A stretch of DNA of 64,000 bases from Vreelandella sp031769195 (GCF_031769195.1 NZ_JAVHNP010000001.1:744001-808000); one strand, 5' to 3'. Positions 35,646-44,637 are shown, counted from the first letter of the stretch. Numbers and translations are program-made. The notes: a model not told the origin generated them from the letters alone.

Positions 35646-36068
35646 TTATGTGTTTTCCAATGCATGCCGATGCTCTTCAAGATCCACGCCAGCCGTATGT
35701 GCCGCCGCAAATAGCTCCGCCAACTCACACTGCTCATGCTGACGCTTCGCGTAGGCCCACAGATGCGTGGCCCGCTTACCTGAGCGGCAAAACGCCAATA
35801 GAGGGCGTGGCAACTGCTGAAGCGCTTCAGCAAAGGCGCGGATGTCAGCCTCACTGTACTCGCCTGGCTTCACGGGAATATGCACCCAGGTAAGGCCGAG
35901 CTGCTCAGCCTTTTCCCGGTAGCTAGCCTCGTCGGGAAAGTCTTCACTCTCACCTTCGATGCGGTTACACACCACCGCATGAAACCCGCGCGCCTTTACC
36001 TCCTTCAACTCATCCACTGTTAGCGCTGAGGTGATCTCAACGCCCGGCTCCAATGACTTCGTTTGCAT
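35646..36068 (-). CDS. TIGR01244/Blh-type rhodanese- or phosphatase-like protein
   Basis: 140-residue protein of the beta-lactamase-hydrolase-like phosphatase group. The active loop CRSGKR (Cys94) is six residues long, the size found in sulfurtransferases rather than the longer protein tyrosine phosphatase loop. In BigR-type operons such domains work with persulfide dioxygenase. AGGAGG eight bases before the ATG at 36068 fixes the start; a longer TTG frame would overlap the upstream gene. It probably transfers sulfane sulfur between SQR and the dioxygenase. Confidence 0.82.
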   Translation of the reverse strand: MQTKSLEPGVEITSALTVDELKEVKARGFHAVVCNRIEGESEDFPDEASYREKAEQLGLTWVHIPVKPGEYSEADIRAFAEALQQLPRPLLAFCRSGKRATHLWAYAKRQHEQCELAELFAAAHTAGVDLEEHRHALENT

Positions 36069-36097
36069 GGCCAAACCTCCTATTGGGTTGGATAACC

Positions 36098-37006
36098 TCA
36101 ATCCCAGGCCGCCCCTTCCAGGGCATCTAGGGGAATTTTTAAATAGCGCTTACCGTTGGCTTCCGGCTCTGGAAGCCGACCACCGCGAGTATTGACCTGC
36201 AGCGCGTGCAACATCAGCTTGGGCATGGGCAGCTCGCTATCCCGCTGACGACGCAGCGCGATGTACTCCTCCTCACTTTTACCTATGAGATGGGGGTTGT
36301 TAGCGCGCTGCTCATCCACGCTGCTCTGCCACCGGGGCTCACGGCCATCGGGCATATAGTCGTGGCCGGTGAACAGCCGGGTAGTGCCCGGCAGCGTGAG
36401 AATCTGCTGAATGGAGTGCCACAAGGATTGGGCGCTGCCACCGGGAAAATCAGCACGTGCGGTGCCAAAATCAGGCTGAAACAGGGTGTCGTGAACAAAA
36501 GCGGCATCACCGATCACGTAGGTAATAGAGGCCAGCGTATGGCCGGGCGAGTGCAGCACGCGGGCGTTAAGTTCGCCGATAGCAAACGTATCGCCTTCGA
36601 CAAATAGCGTGTCCCACTGGCGTCCATCGGCGGGCATCTCAGGCCAGTGGTAAATCTCCTTCCACAGGGCCTGAACCTTGGTCACGTATTGGCCAATCGC
36701 CGTGGGCGCACCGGTTTTCTCTTTCAGGTACTGAGCTGCTGAAAAGTGGTCTGCGTGAGGGTGCGTATCCAGAATCCACGCCACGTTCAGCCGCTCTTCC
36801 GCTACATATTTCAGCAGCGCGTCGGCGCAGAAAGTAGCCGTGGCGCCTGATTTCTCGTCGAAATCCAGCACCGGATCAATAATCGCGCACTGCTTTGTAG
36901 CGGGGTCACTGACGATGTATTGAATGCTGAAGGTGCGCGGATCAAAAAAGCCCGCCACGTCGGGAGACCCCGCACCGGTACTTTGAGAGAGGGCAAAGGT
37001 TTGCAT
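36098..37006 (-). CDS. Metallo-beta-lactamase-fold persulfide dioxygenase-like protein
   Basis: 302-residue MBL-fold protein. THPHADH (His82, His84, Asp86, His87), SPGHT and the late GHDY provide the metal ligands; the pattern is that of ETHE1/Blh persulfide dioxygenases, which turn glutathione persulfide into sulfite with O2. GGAG lies six bases before the ATG. First gene of the minus-strand operon dioxygenase-rhodanese-SQR-SulP. Glyoxalase II shares the fold, but the SQR neighbour decides. An imperfect AT-rich inverted repeat lies in its promoter region. Confidence 0.87.
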   Translation of the reverse strand: MQTFALSQSTGAGSPDVAGFFDPRTFSIQYIVSDPATKQCAIIDPVLDFDEKSGATATFCADALLKYVAEERLNVAWILDTHPHADHFSAAQYLKEKTGAPTAIGQYVTKVQALWKEIYHWPEMPADGRQWDTLFVEGDTFAIGELNARVLHSPGHTLASITYVIGDAAFVHDTLFQPDFGTARADFPGGSAQSLWHSIQQILTLPGTTRLFTGHDYMPDGREPRWQSSVDEQRANNPHLIGKSEEEYIALRRQRDSELPMPKLMLHALQVNTRGGRLPEPEANGKRYLKIPLDALEGAAWD

Positions 37007-37046
37007 GCTGGCTCCAGGCTATCTAGTGGCTGCGTGTATACTATGC

Positions 37047-37066
37047 AACAAAAAATTTTAATTGTT
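37047..37066. promoter_or_regulatory. AT-rich inverted repeat upstream of the persulfide dioxygenase gene
   Basis: AACAA and TTGTT arms enclose an A/T core with further partial symmetry, 41 bases before the start codon. It has the look of an ArsR-type (BigR/SqrR) site, but no such regulator is in the window. Confidence 0.4.
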
Positions 37067-37103
37067 ATAAACATAGCCGATTTTGGAATATAAGCAATCG
37101 CAC

Positions 37104-37138
37104 CCAAAAAAACCGCCAACCTGGCACAGGTGGCGGCT
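37104..37138 (-). terminator. Rho-independent terminator after the DUF1653 gene
   Basis: On the minus strand the arms GCCGCCACCT and AGGTTGGCGG pair around a short loop and are followed by seven T. It ends the truC-tcdA-DUF1653 transcript. Confidence 0.85.
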
Positions 37139-37195
37139 ATTGATTAACCCTACCAACAAACTGGGCAAACAGCAGCACTGCGATGAGCAGCAGGG

Positions 37196-37414
37196 CTAAA
37201 ACGCCTTCTCCAACGCAAAGCGCGGCTGAGTGCTCCCCTCTTTCGTCACGCTCTCCGTGAACATTGCCAGCGGGCGCACCCAGAGGCCGTAGTTGCCGTA
37301 GAGGGCGCGGTAAACCACCAGCGGCTCTTCGCTTTCGCTGTGTTGAGCGACGCCCATCACTTCGTACAGGCTGCCTTTGTAGTGGCGATAAATGCCAGGT
37401 ACCGGGGTGGTCAT
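37196..37414 (-). CDS. DUF1653 family protein
   Basis: 72-residue single-domain protein of a small beta-rich family without known function. PGIYRHYKGSLYEVMG and VVYRALYGNYGLWVRPLAMF are the family signature. The ATG at 37414 overlaps the tcdA stop (ATGA), so translation is coupled; the longer upstream frame runs through tcdA and is not used. It ends before a clear terminator. Confidence 0.88.
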   Translation of the reverse strand: MTTPVPGIYRHYKGSLYEVMGVAQHSESEEPLVVYRALYGNYGLWVRPLAMFTESVTKEGSTQPRFALEKAF

Positions 37415-38271
37415 TCGCTTTCCTCTTCGGTTGTTTGGGTGGCAGTGGGCTGTTGCGCTTTTTTGGCGAGGCGCTCCAGCACTTTGGAGGCAGCCACGAA
37501 GCCAAAAGTGCCGGTGAGAAACGTCGCCGCGCCAAAGCCGGAGGCGCAGTCGAGCCGTGTCGCATCGCCACTGCCGGGCTTTTGTAGGCACACTTCGCCG
37601 TCAGCGCTGGGGTAGATCAACTGCTCGTCGGAGTAGACGCACTCTACCGAGAAGCGCCGCTTAGGGTTGCGAGAGAAGCCGTAATCCCGGCGCAGCCGCG
37701 AGCGCACTTTAGAGAGCAGCGGGTCGTGTTCAGTACGGGTTAAATCCGCCACTTGAATGCGCGTGGGGTCGGTTTGCCCACCCGCTGCGCCGGTGACGGT
37801 AATCGGGATTTTGCGCCGCTTACACCAGGCGATGAGCGCCGCTTTGGCGATCACGCTGTCAATGGCATCTACCACGTGGTCGGCATCCTCAGGAATACGC
37901 TCGGCCAAGTTAGTGGGCGTGACAAAGGCGGTATCCGCGATGATCTCAATCTCGGGGGCAATCAGGCGGCAGCGCTCGGCTAGCACGTCTACTTTGGGCT
38001 GGCCAATGGTGCCATCCAGCGCGTGTAGCTGGCGGTTGACGTTGGAGACGCACACGTCGTCCAGATCGATCAGCGTGAGCTTGCCGATGCCCGAGCGGGC
38101 TAACGCCTCGACCGTCCAACTCCCCACGCCACCCACGCCAACCACCACCACATGGGCCTGGCGAAACGCCTGCGTTGCACGCTGGCCATAGAGTCGGCGA
38201 ATACCGCCAAAGCGGAAATCATAATCGCTAGAAGACATCGTGGATTCATTGACTGACATAGACAAACTCAC
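37411..38271 (-). CDS. tcdA: tRNA threonylcarbamoyladenosine dehydratase
   Basis: E1-like (ThiF/MoeB-fold) ATP-dependent enzyme that cyclises t6A to ct6A at position 37 of ANN-decoding tRNAs. The adenylation motif GVGGVGSW lies near residues 45-52, followed by LIDLDDVCVSNVNRQ and the CKRRKIPITVTGAAGGQ segment. Starts at 38271 (GTG, overlapping truC), 38259 and 38238 (ATG) are all possible; the last gives the length closest to the E. coli protein but lacks a ribosome site. It is flanked by truC and DUF1653 in one transcript. A C-terminal hydrophobic stretch may anchor it. Confidence 0.9.
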   Translation of the reverse strand: MSLSMSVNESTMSSSDYDFRFGGIRRLYGQRATQAFRQAHVVVVGVGGVGSWTVEALARSGIGKLTLIDLDDVCVSNVNRQLHALDGTIGQPKVDVLAERCRLIAPEIEIIADTAFVTPTNLAERIPEDADHVVDAIDSVIAKAALIAWCKRRKIPITVTGAAGGQTDPTRIQVADLTRTEHDPLLSKVRSRLRRDYGFSRNPKRRFSVECVYSDEQLIYPSADGEVCLQKPGSGDATRLDCASGFGAATFLTGTFGFVAASKVLERLAKKAQQPTATQTTEEESE

Positions 38272-39041
38272 AGTGCTTGCAGGGCAGAAGGCGTGGCGAT
38301 GGGCGGCGTTCGCACGCTATCCAAAGGCAGATGCCCCTGCCAGCCAAACTGCTCGAATAGATGTTTCATCGTCTCATCCACGGCGCAGCTGAGCTGAATG
38401 CGCTTATCCAGCAGCGGGTGATCAAACGCTAAATAGGTCGCGGCCAAGAGTAGCCGCGGGGCGGCCAGCTGCTCGGTAAAAAAGCGGTTGTGGATACTTT
38501 TGCCGTGCTTGGCATCGCCAATGATCGGGTAGCCACGGCGGGATAAGTGGCGGCGAATTTGGTGCCGACGCCCGGTCAGCGGCCGCGCTTCCACCAGCGA
38601 GTAACGCGCGACGGGGTAGCGATCTACCTGTACCGGCAGCTCCACACTATCCAAGCGGCGAATATCGGTCATCGCGGGCATGGCGGGCATCTCCGCCTTG
38701 GGGCGGGTGCCGTCCTCCTCCCGTAACGGGTAATCCAACCGCTCCTGCTCCGGTGCTTTGCCGCGCACTACCGCGAGGTAGCGCTTCTCCACCTGGCGTT
38801 CGCTAAAGCCCTCGCTGAGCAGGGCGGCCGCCTCGGAGGAGAGGCCAAACACCATGACGCCAGAGGTAGGCCGATCCAGCCGGTGCACCGGGTAGACCCG
38901 CTTGCCGATCTGGTCGCGCAGTCGCTGAAGCAGAAACTCGGTTTCCCCACGCGCCAGCGCTGAGCGGTGCACTAACAGCCCGGACGGCTTATGCACCGCA
39001 ACAAGATGCTCATCCTGATAAAGGATGTTAAGTGGCTGCAT
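38268..39041 (-). CDS. truC: tRNA pseudouridine(65) synthase
   Basis: RluA-family pseudouridine synthase of 257 residues. The catalytic block PVHRLDRPTSG holds Asp56; GRRHQIRRHL and YPIIGDAKHG are shared with TruC, which modifies U65 of some tRNAs. The start at 39041 (MQPLNILYQDE) is chosen because homologues begin just before this strand; the open frame continues 39 codons upstream without family similarity. It overlaps tcdA by four bases and is divergent from the ABC transporter operon. Confidence 0.88.
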   Translation of the reverse strand: MQPLNILYQDEHLVAVHKPSGLLVHRSALARGETEFLLQRLRDQIGKRVYPVHRLDRPTSGVMVFGLSSEAAALLSEGFSERQVEKRYLAVVRGKAPEQERLDYPLREEDGTRPKAEMPAMPAMTDIRRLDSVELPVQVDRYPVARYSLVEARPLTGRRHQIRRHLSRRGYPIIGDAKHGKSIHNRFFTEQLAAPRLLLAATYLAFDHPLLDKRIQLSCAVDETMKHLFEQFGWQGHLPLDSVRTPPIATPSALQAL

Positions 39042-39181
39042 GGGACTCCTTGATACACAAGCATAGAACTGAGACATGGACCACGGGGGCGCGAAATAAC
39101 GGGCTATTGTCGCGGCTTGGCGAGCGAATGTCATCCACGGGGTAAATGAGAATGACATTCACAAACCTATCCAAGACAATC

Positions 39182-39199
39182 GTTATGTTATAAGATAAC
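39182..39199. promoter_or_regulatory. Zur-like palindrome before the ABC transporter operon
   Basis: GTTATGTTATAAGATAAC is a near-perfect palindrome (one mismatched pair) and contains the TGTTATA half of the Zur core, much like the site before the CobW gene. It lies 25 bases before the start codon. A second palindrome, GAATGACATTC, lies at 39150-39160. Confidence 0.55.
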
Positions 39200-39224
39200 T
39201 TTCTTTATGATTCAGGAGTTTCTT

Positions 39225-40760
39225 ATGAAGCGCGCCTTCGCTGCGGGGGTTACCCTACTGCTTGCCTTGCCCACCGCCTCCACGGCATGGGCGGCTGACC
39301 AACGGTTGGACATCGTCGCCCCTTGGGAGATCAAAAGCGCCGACCCCGCCACCTCCGGCCATGTGTTTGGTCGTATGCGGGTAGCGGAAACCTTGGTGGA
39401 TACCGACGCCGACGGCCAGCTCGCCCCTGGGCTTGCCACTGAGTGGCAGGTTTCCGACGATGGTTTAACGTGGCGCTTTACCCTTCGCGAAGGTGCAACG
39501 TTCCATGACGACAGCGCGGTCAATGCTGACGCCGTGCTGACCAGCCTGGAAGCCGCGCTGGCAAAACCTGGCATTCTCGATAGCGCCCCTATTCGTCACA
39601 TGAGTGCTGACGGCCGCGACGTGGTGATTGAGCTTGATAGCCCCTTCTCGCCACTGCCTGCGCTTTTAGCCCATTCGACGGCGCTGATTTTAGCGGAAGC
39701 CGCGTTCGATGCGCAGGGCGATGTGGTCGCGATGATTGGCAGCGGCCCTTATCAAGTGGAGGAGCTAAGCCCACCCCAGCGCCTCACCGTGACGCGGTTT
39801 GATCACTACTGGGGCGGCACGCCCGCCATTGCCAGCGCCAGCTATCTCGCGGTGAGCCGTGGCGAAACCCGCGCGCTGATGGCAGAGAGCGGCGATGCGG
39901 ATATTGTGTTTACCCTCGACCCCGCCAGCCAAGCGCGGCTCGCCCGTAACGCCCGCCTAACGCTGCATAGCGAACCACTGCCGCGCACGATCATGCTGAA
40001 GCTCAACGCCGGGCATGCGTTACTGGACGATGCCCGCGCCCGCCAAGCGCTGAGCATGGCGATTGACCGACAAGGCATTGCCGCAGGCCTGCTGCGCACC
40101 CCGGATGCGGCCGCGGCTGAACTCTTCCCAGCAAGCCTAGGGCCCTGGCACCTGGGCTTAGACCCCGCCACTGCCCAAGATGTAGAAGGCGCCAAAGCGC
40201 TGCTGGCGGAGCTCGGCTGGCAACCTGGCAGTAGCGGAACGCTGGAGCGCGATGGCGAGCCTTTTGCCCTGACCCTGCGCACCTACGCCGACCGCCCCGA
40301 GCTCCCGCTGGTGGCCACGGCCCTGCAAAGCCAGTGGCAGGAGATTGGCGTTGCCCTGGAAGTCGCCGTGACCAACGCCAGCGAGATCCCTTCTGGCCAC
40401 CACGACGACAGTCTGGAAGTGGGTCTATCTGGCCGTAACTATGGCCTAGTGCCTAACCCGCTGGGCTCGCTGCTGGACGATATTGGCAGCGACCCAGACG
40501 CCATGGGCGGCGACTGGGGCACCATGAACTGGCGCGACGAAGACGTTGCCCAATGGCTAAACACCCTTCGCCAAGCCACCGATGAGCAAACCCTCTCAGA
40601 CCTCGCGCCCCTTGTGGCGGAACGCTTAAACCAGGAGATGCCGCTCATCCCCATCGCTTGGTATCAGCAAACGGCGGCGGTGAATCAGCAGTTAGCAGGC
40701 TTCACTATCGACCCGTTGGAGCGCAACTACCGCATTGACCAACTGGAGTGGGCAGAGTGA
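39225..40760 (+). CDS. ABC transporter substrate-binding protein (SBP family 5; nickel/peptide/metallophore type)
   Basis: 511-residue periplasmic protein with a signal peptide (residues 1-23, AWA cleavage). The family 5 pattern (LAPGLATEWQVSDDGLTWRFTLREGATFHDD; ARQALSMAIDRQGIAAGLL) matches NikA/DppA/CntA proteins. Family members bind peptides, nickel chelates or metal-opine complexes. The CAGGAG site decides the ATG at 39225 over one six codons upstream. The preceding Zur-like palindrome points to a metal, perhaps zinc, complex. Start of a five-function operon with two permeases and a fused ATPase. Confidence 0.85.
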   Translation: MKRAFAAGVTLLLALPTASTAWAADQRLDIVAPWEIKSADPATSGHVFGRMRVAETLVDTDADGQLAPGLATEWQVSDDGLTWRFTLREGATFHDDSAVNADAVLTSLEAALAKPGILDSAPIRHMSADGRDVVIELDSPFSPLPALLAHSTALILAEAAFDAQGDVVAMIGSGPYQVEELSPPQRLTVTRFDHYWGGTPAIASASYLAVSRGETRALMAESGDADIVFTLDPASQARLARNARLTLHSEPLPRTIMLKLNAGHALLDDARARQALSMAIDRQGIAAGLLRTPDAAAAELFPASLGPWHLGLDPATAQDVEGAKALLAELGWQPGSSGTLERDGEPFALTLRTYADRPELPLVATALQSQWQEIGVALEVAVTNASEIPSGHHDDSLEVGLSGRNYGLVPNPLGSLLDDIGSDPDAMGGDWGTMNWRDEDVAQWLNTLRQATDEQTLSDLAPLVAERLNQEMPLIPIAWYQQTAAVNQQLAGFTIDPLERNYRIDQLEWAE

Positions 40761-41716
40761 TCACAAGCACGCACCAAGGGCTTCGCCACCTGCTGCTGTC
40801 GCGGCTGTTTCAGGCGGGGTTAGTGGCGTGGCTCGTCGGCACGCTGACGTTTATTCTCACCCGCACCCTGCCGGGTGATATGGCCTATCGCATTGCGGCC
40901 GGTCGCTATGGCCACGATATGGTCGACGGTGCAGCGGCGGAAGCCGTACGGGCAGAGCTAGCGCTGGACCAGCCCGGGCTAAGCGCGTATGTCGGCTGGC
41001 TATGGGACTTGCTGCAGCTGGATTTAGGCCGCTCGTTGGTGAGTGGCCGCCCAGTGATGCAAGAGCTTTCCCACCAGCTAGGCCACTCGCTTAGCTTGGC
41101 GGTGATCGCGGTACTGCTTTCGCTGCTGATTGGCCCACCGCTGGGCTTGGCCGCTGGGCGCAAACCCGGTGGCGTGTTGGATCGCATCAGCGAAGTGGCC
41201 GCTAGCGTGCTGCGTGCTCTGCCCGCCTTTGCTGTGGGCCTGCTACTCATCATGTTGTTCGCTGTTTCCTTGGGCTGGCTACCCGCCGCGGGCCATGGTG
41301 GCGCGGCGCACACGGTGCTGCCTGCGCTAACGCTGGCACTGGGCTTAGCCGCTGTCTCCAGCCGCGTGGCGCGTAACGCCATGGCAGAGGTGTCCCACTC
41401 TGCTTACTACGCCTTTTCTCACACCAAAGGCCTCAGCGCACGGCAAAGCTTTTGGCGCCACGGCCTGCGCAATGCTTCGGTGCCCGTAGTGGCCTACCTG
41501 GGCGTGCAGTTTGTTTACCTGATTGAAGGCGTGGTGGTGGTAGAAACCCTGTTTGCCTGGCCGGGCATCGGCCACGCGCTGGTGCATGCCATCGTAGCTC
41601 GGGATGTGCCGATGATTCAGGGCACTGCGCTGGTGATGGGGCTGCTGTTCGTGCTGCTCAATACGGCGGTGGATATTACCTGCTACCTACTCGACCCACG
41701 GAGACGCCGCGCATGA
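40757..41716 (+). CDS. ABC transporter permease (DppB/NikB type)
   Basis: Inner-membrane permease of 319 residues with about six hydrophobic segments. It starts with a GTG overlapping the binding-protein stop (GTGA). FILTRTLPGDMAYRIA near the N-terminus, and the EAA-type loop near ARQSFWRHGLRNASVPVV that docks the ATPase, are DppB features. WPGIGHALVHAIVARDVPMIQG closes the domain as in NikB. It ends in an ATGA overlap with the second permease. Confidence 0.9.
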   Translation: MITSTHQGLRHLLLSRLFQAGLVAWLVGTLTFILTRTLPGDMAYRIAAGRYGHDMVDGAAAEAVRAELALDQPGLSAYVGWLWDLLQLDLGRSLVSGRPVMQELSHQLGHSLSLAVIAVLLSLLIGPPLGLAAGRKPGGVLDRISEVAASVLRALPAFAVGLLLIMLFAVSLGWLPAAGHGGAAHTVLPALTLALGLAAVSSRVARNAMAEVSHSAYYAFSHTKGLSARQSFWRHGLRNASVPVVAYLGVQFVYLIEGVVVVETLFAWPGIGHALVHAIVARDVPMIQGTALVMGLLFVLLNTAVDITCYLLDPRRRRA

Positions 41717-42567
41717 TGCCCGCTTCCTCATCACACTCCACGGCGCCGCGTACACCGTCATTACCTTCGCGCCGTTATTGGCCTTCGCTCACTGTGCGTC
41801 AGCGGTGGGGCGCGGGCTTACTCCTGCTGCTACTGGCCTTTGCCTGGCTAGTGCCCTGGTTAAGCGATGCCGACCCTGCCCGTCAGCAGCTCACGCGCAT
41901 ATTGCAGGCACCTTCGCTGGCCGAGCCTTTCGGCACCGACCATCTGGGGCGCAGCATGCTGGCGCGCCTAGCGTCTGCCATTCAGCTCTCGCTGGGCATG
42001 GCGCTACTGAGCGTTGCCACCGCCGCGATTCCTGGCGTCTTGCTGGGAGTAATTGCTGGCTGGCGAGGCGGCTGGAGTGACCGCGTACTGGGCAGCCTCG
42101 CAGACGCCTGCTTAGCGCTACCCGGCCTGCTGTTAGTACTTCTGCTGATGGCCATTGCGCCCGGTAATTTCTGGGCGTTGTATGTGGGCATTTCGCTGGT
42201 GCTGTGGATTGAGTATTTCCGAGTAGTGCGTGCCCGCACCCAGGCACTGGTGACCTCGCCGCAAATCGAAGCGAGCCGCCTGCTGGGTTTTGGCCCGGTG
42301 ATGCTGTTTCGCCGTCATCTATGGCCGGAGCTGGCCCCTCAGGTGTTTACCTTGGCCGCGTTTGGCGCCGCCAGCGCCATCCTTGCTATGGCGGCGCTTG
42401 GGTTCGTGAGCGTGGGGCTGCGCCCACCCACCGCCGAGCTTGGCCTGATGATGATCGAACTGCTGCCCTACTACCACGAAGCCCCATGGGCCATGGCGCA
42501 GCCGATTATCGTGCTGTTTGTGGTGGTACTGAGCTTAAACCTACTGGCTGGGAAGGACCCACGATGA
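41713..42567 (+). CDS. ABC transporter permease (DppC/NikC type)
   Basis: 284-residue inner-membrane partner of the preceding permease, with about six hydrophobic segments. FGTDHLGRSMLARLASA is the DppC/NikC signature; the EAA loop is IEASRLLGFGPVMLFRRHLWP. A 30-residue polar N-terminus precedes the first membrane helix. ATGA overlaps on both sides couple it to its partners. The upstream Zur-like site is the only regulatory signal seen. Confidence 0.9.
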   Translation: MMPASSSHSTAPRTPSLPSRRYWPSLTVRQRWGAGLLLLLLAFAWLVPWLSDADPARQQLTRILQAPSLAEPFGTDHLGRSMLARLASAIQLSLGMALLSVATAAIPGVLLGVIAGWRGGWSDRVLGSLADACLALPGLLLVLLLMAIAPGNFWALYVGISLVLWIEYFRVVRARTQALVTSPQIEASRLLGFGPVMLFRRHLWPELAPQVFTLAAFGAASAILAMAALGFVSVGLRPPTAELGLMMIELLPYYHEAPWAMAQPIIVLFVVVLSLNLLAGKDPR

Positions 42568-43979
42568 CGTCGATGACCTTAACCACCACCCTGCTGCAGG
42601 TGAGTGACCTAGCGATCAGTGGGGATGGCGTCACCATTGCCCCTATCTGCTTTACCCTGCAAGCAGGCCAGCGTTTAACGCTGCTCGGTGAAACCGGCTC
42701 CGGCAAGAGCCTGATTGCCCAAGCCATCATGGGCACCCTACCTGCCGGACTGAGCGCCGAAGGCGAGCTGGAAATCGCTGGCAAGCACTTTCCAGCAGCA
42801 GAACCCGCTACCCGCCATGCCCTATGGGGGCGAACCCTGGCGCTGCTGCCTCAAGAGCCCTGGCATGCGCTGGACCCCACCATGCGCGCACAGGCGCAGG
42901 TCGCGGAAACCCACCGCTTCGTGGCGGGAAAAACAGCGCAAGCCGCTAGAAAAGCCGCCAGTGAAGAGCTAAACCGTTTAGGCTTAGCCCACGCGTTGAA
43001 GAAGCTTCCAGGGGAGCTTTCAGGAGGTATGGCCCAACGTGTAGCGTTTGCCGCTGCCAGTGCCGCAGGCGCACCCATTGTGATTGCCGATGAGCCCACC
43101 AAGGGGCTGGACGCCCCGCGCCGGGATGAAGTGGTGGAGTTGCTCGCCAACACGCCCAACCAGGGTGGTGCACTGCTGACCATTACCCACGATATCGATG
43201 TCGCCAGGCGCTTAGGGGGTGAAGTGATCATCCTGCGCCAGGGTCAGGTCGTTGAGCGCGGGTCGGCGGAGGCTCTGCTCGACAACCCACAAACGGAGTA
43301 CGCGCAGCGCTTGTTAGGGGCGGAACCCAGCCGCTGGCCAAACCCGCCCGCGTTCACAGGACACGCCCAGGCGCCGGTCATCAGTGCGGATGCGCTGCGC
43401 ATGGAGCGTGGCGGGCGCGAGCTGTTTCGCGATCTTTCCATTAGCGTGCGCCCAGGTGAAATCGTCGGTGTTGTCGGCCCCTCCGGCTGCGGCAAAAGCA
43501 CGCTGGGGGATATTCTGCTGGGGGTCACTCGGCCCAACGCTGGCCGCGTCGACATCTCAAGCGAGATGCCAAAGCTTGGCCGCCAAAAGCTCTACCAAGA
43601 CCCGCCCGCCGCTTTTTCGCCCCACTGGAGCCTCGCCCAGCTGCTGGAGGATTTGCAGCGCCGCCACCGTTTCGAGCAAAGCGCGATTGCTCCCTTGATG
43701 CAGCGCTTGGGTCTCAATGAGCATCTGCTCAGCCGTTGCCCAGGTGAGATTTCTGGTGGTGAACTACAGCGCTTTGCCATTCTGCGCGTACTGCTACTCA
43801 AGCCGCGCTTTCTGTTTGCCGATGAGCCCACCTCGCGGCTCGACCCTGTCACCCAGCAGCAGACGCTCAGCCTGCTGGTGGAGCTGGCCCGCGAGCAGAC
43901 CTGCGCGGTGATGCTGGTCAGCCACGACCCGGCATTGATTGGCAAAGTATGCGACCAAACCGTCACGTTGGCAGGTTAA
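42564..43979 (+). CDS. ABC transporter ATPase with two fused nucleotide-binding domains
   Basis: 471-residue cytosolic protein that combines the two ATPases (DppD/DppF or NikD/NikE roles) in one chain. Domain 1: Walker A GETGSGKS (42-49), signature LSGGMAQR, Walker B IVIADEPTKGLD. Domain 2 (from about residue 270): Walker A GPSGCGKS (about 305-312), signature ISGGELQR, Walker B FLFADEPTSRLD. The ATG at 42564 overlaps the permease stop; longer frames would run through that gene. The extra C-terminal oligopeptide motif of stand-alone DppD is missing from both halves. Confidence 0.9.
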   Translation: MTSMTLTTTLLQVSDLAISGDGVTIAPICFTLQAGQRLTLLGETGSGKSLIAQAIMGTLPAGLSAEGELEIAGKHFPAAEPATRHALWGRTLALLPQEPWHALDPTMRAQAQVAETHRFVAGKTAQAARKAASEELNRLGLAHALKKLPGELSGGMAQRVAFAAASAAGAPIVIADEPTKGLDAPRRDEVVELLANTPNQGGALLTITHDIDVARRLGGEVIILRQGQVVERGSAEALLDNPQTEYAQRLLGAEPSRWPNPPAFTGHAQAPVISADALRMERGGRELFRDLSISVRPGEIVGVVGPSGCGKSTLGDILLGVTRPNAGRVDISSEMPKLGRQKLYQDPPAAFSPHWSLAQLLEDLQRRHRFEQSAIAPLMQRLGLNEHLLSRCPGEISGGELQRFAILRVLLLKPRFLFADEPTSRLDPVTQQQTLSLLVELAREQTCAVMLVSHDPALIGKVCDQTVTLAG

Positions 43980-44049
43980 GCAGCTGGCAGCTACCCTGTA
44001 ATAGCGCCCCTCTTTAGGGCTTCCATGGAAAAGGAAAGGAGCAACGAAC

Positions 44050-44583
44050 ATGCGCTATTCACTACCACTTACCGGTATTGCGGCAGGCATGCTGCTGGCG
44101 ACAGCGGTTCACGCCAACGAGTCGCTTGATGTTGAGATGCATCAGGTAAGTGCCGACGGTGTAGGGGAGTCCATCGGCACGGTGGCCATTGAGCACACCG
44201 AGCATGGCGTTTTGCTTACTCCCTCAATCACAGGGTTAGAGCCTGGTGTTTACGGCTTTCATGTCCACCAAAACGCCAGCTGCGACCCCGCTGAAAACGA
44301 CAGCGGCGAAATGACCGCTGCACTCTCAGCAGGCGGCCACTACGACCCAGAAGAAACCGGCACCCACCAAGGCCCCTACGGTGAAGGCCATTTGGGGGAT
44401 CTGCCGGTACTGACGGTAAATGACGATGGCGAAGCCAATCTGCCGGTTCTGGCTCCGCGACTGAGCATGGAAGACATGCCGGGCCGCAGTCTCATGATTC
44501 ACGCCGGTGGTGACACCTACGCTGATGAGCCGCACCTTGGCGGTGGCGGTGCGCGCATGGCCTGCGGCGTAGTATCTTCTTAA
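44050..44583 (+). CDS. sodC: Periplasmic Cu,Zn superoxide dismutase
   Basis: 177 residues with a signal peptide (about 1-22, ending VHA). Copper/zinc ligands are visible in GFHVHQN, GGHYDP, HQGPYGEGHLGDLP and MIHAGGD, and the disulfide cysteines in ASCDP and MACGV. It dismutates superoxide in the periplasm. AAAGGAG precedes the ATG. It follows the ABC operon by 70 bases and could be read through from it; a terminator lies after it. Zinc need gives a loose link with the Zur-like site upstream. Confidence 0.94.
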   Translation: MRYSLPLTGIAAGMLLATAVHANESLDVEMHQVSADGVGESIGTVAIEHTEHGVLLTPSITGLEPGVYGFHVHQNASCDPAENDSGEMTAALSAGGHYDPEETGTHQGPYGEGHLGDLPVLTVNDDGEANLPVLAPRLSMEDMPGRSLMIHAGGDTYADEPHLGGGGARMACGVVSS

Positions 44584-44607
44584 TACACGCAGCATGCTTT
44601 TTAACAC

Positions 44608-44637
44608 TGGGCAGCCTCATGGCTGCCCATTTTGTTT
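44608..44637 (+). terminator. Rho-independent terminator after sodC
   Basis: TGGGCAGCC, TCAT, GGCTGCCCA followed by TTTTGTTTT. Confidence 0.88.
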
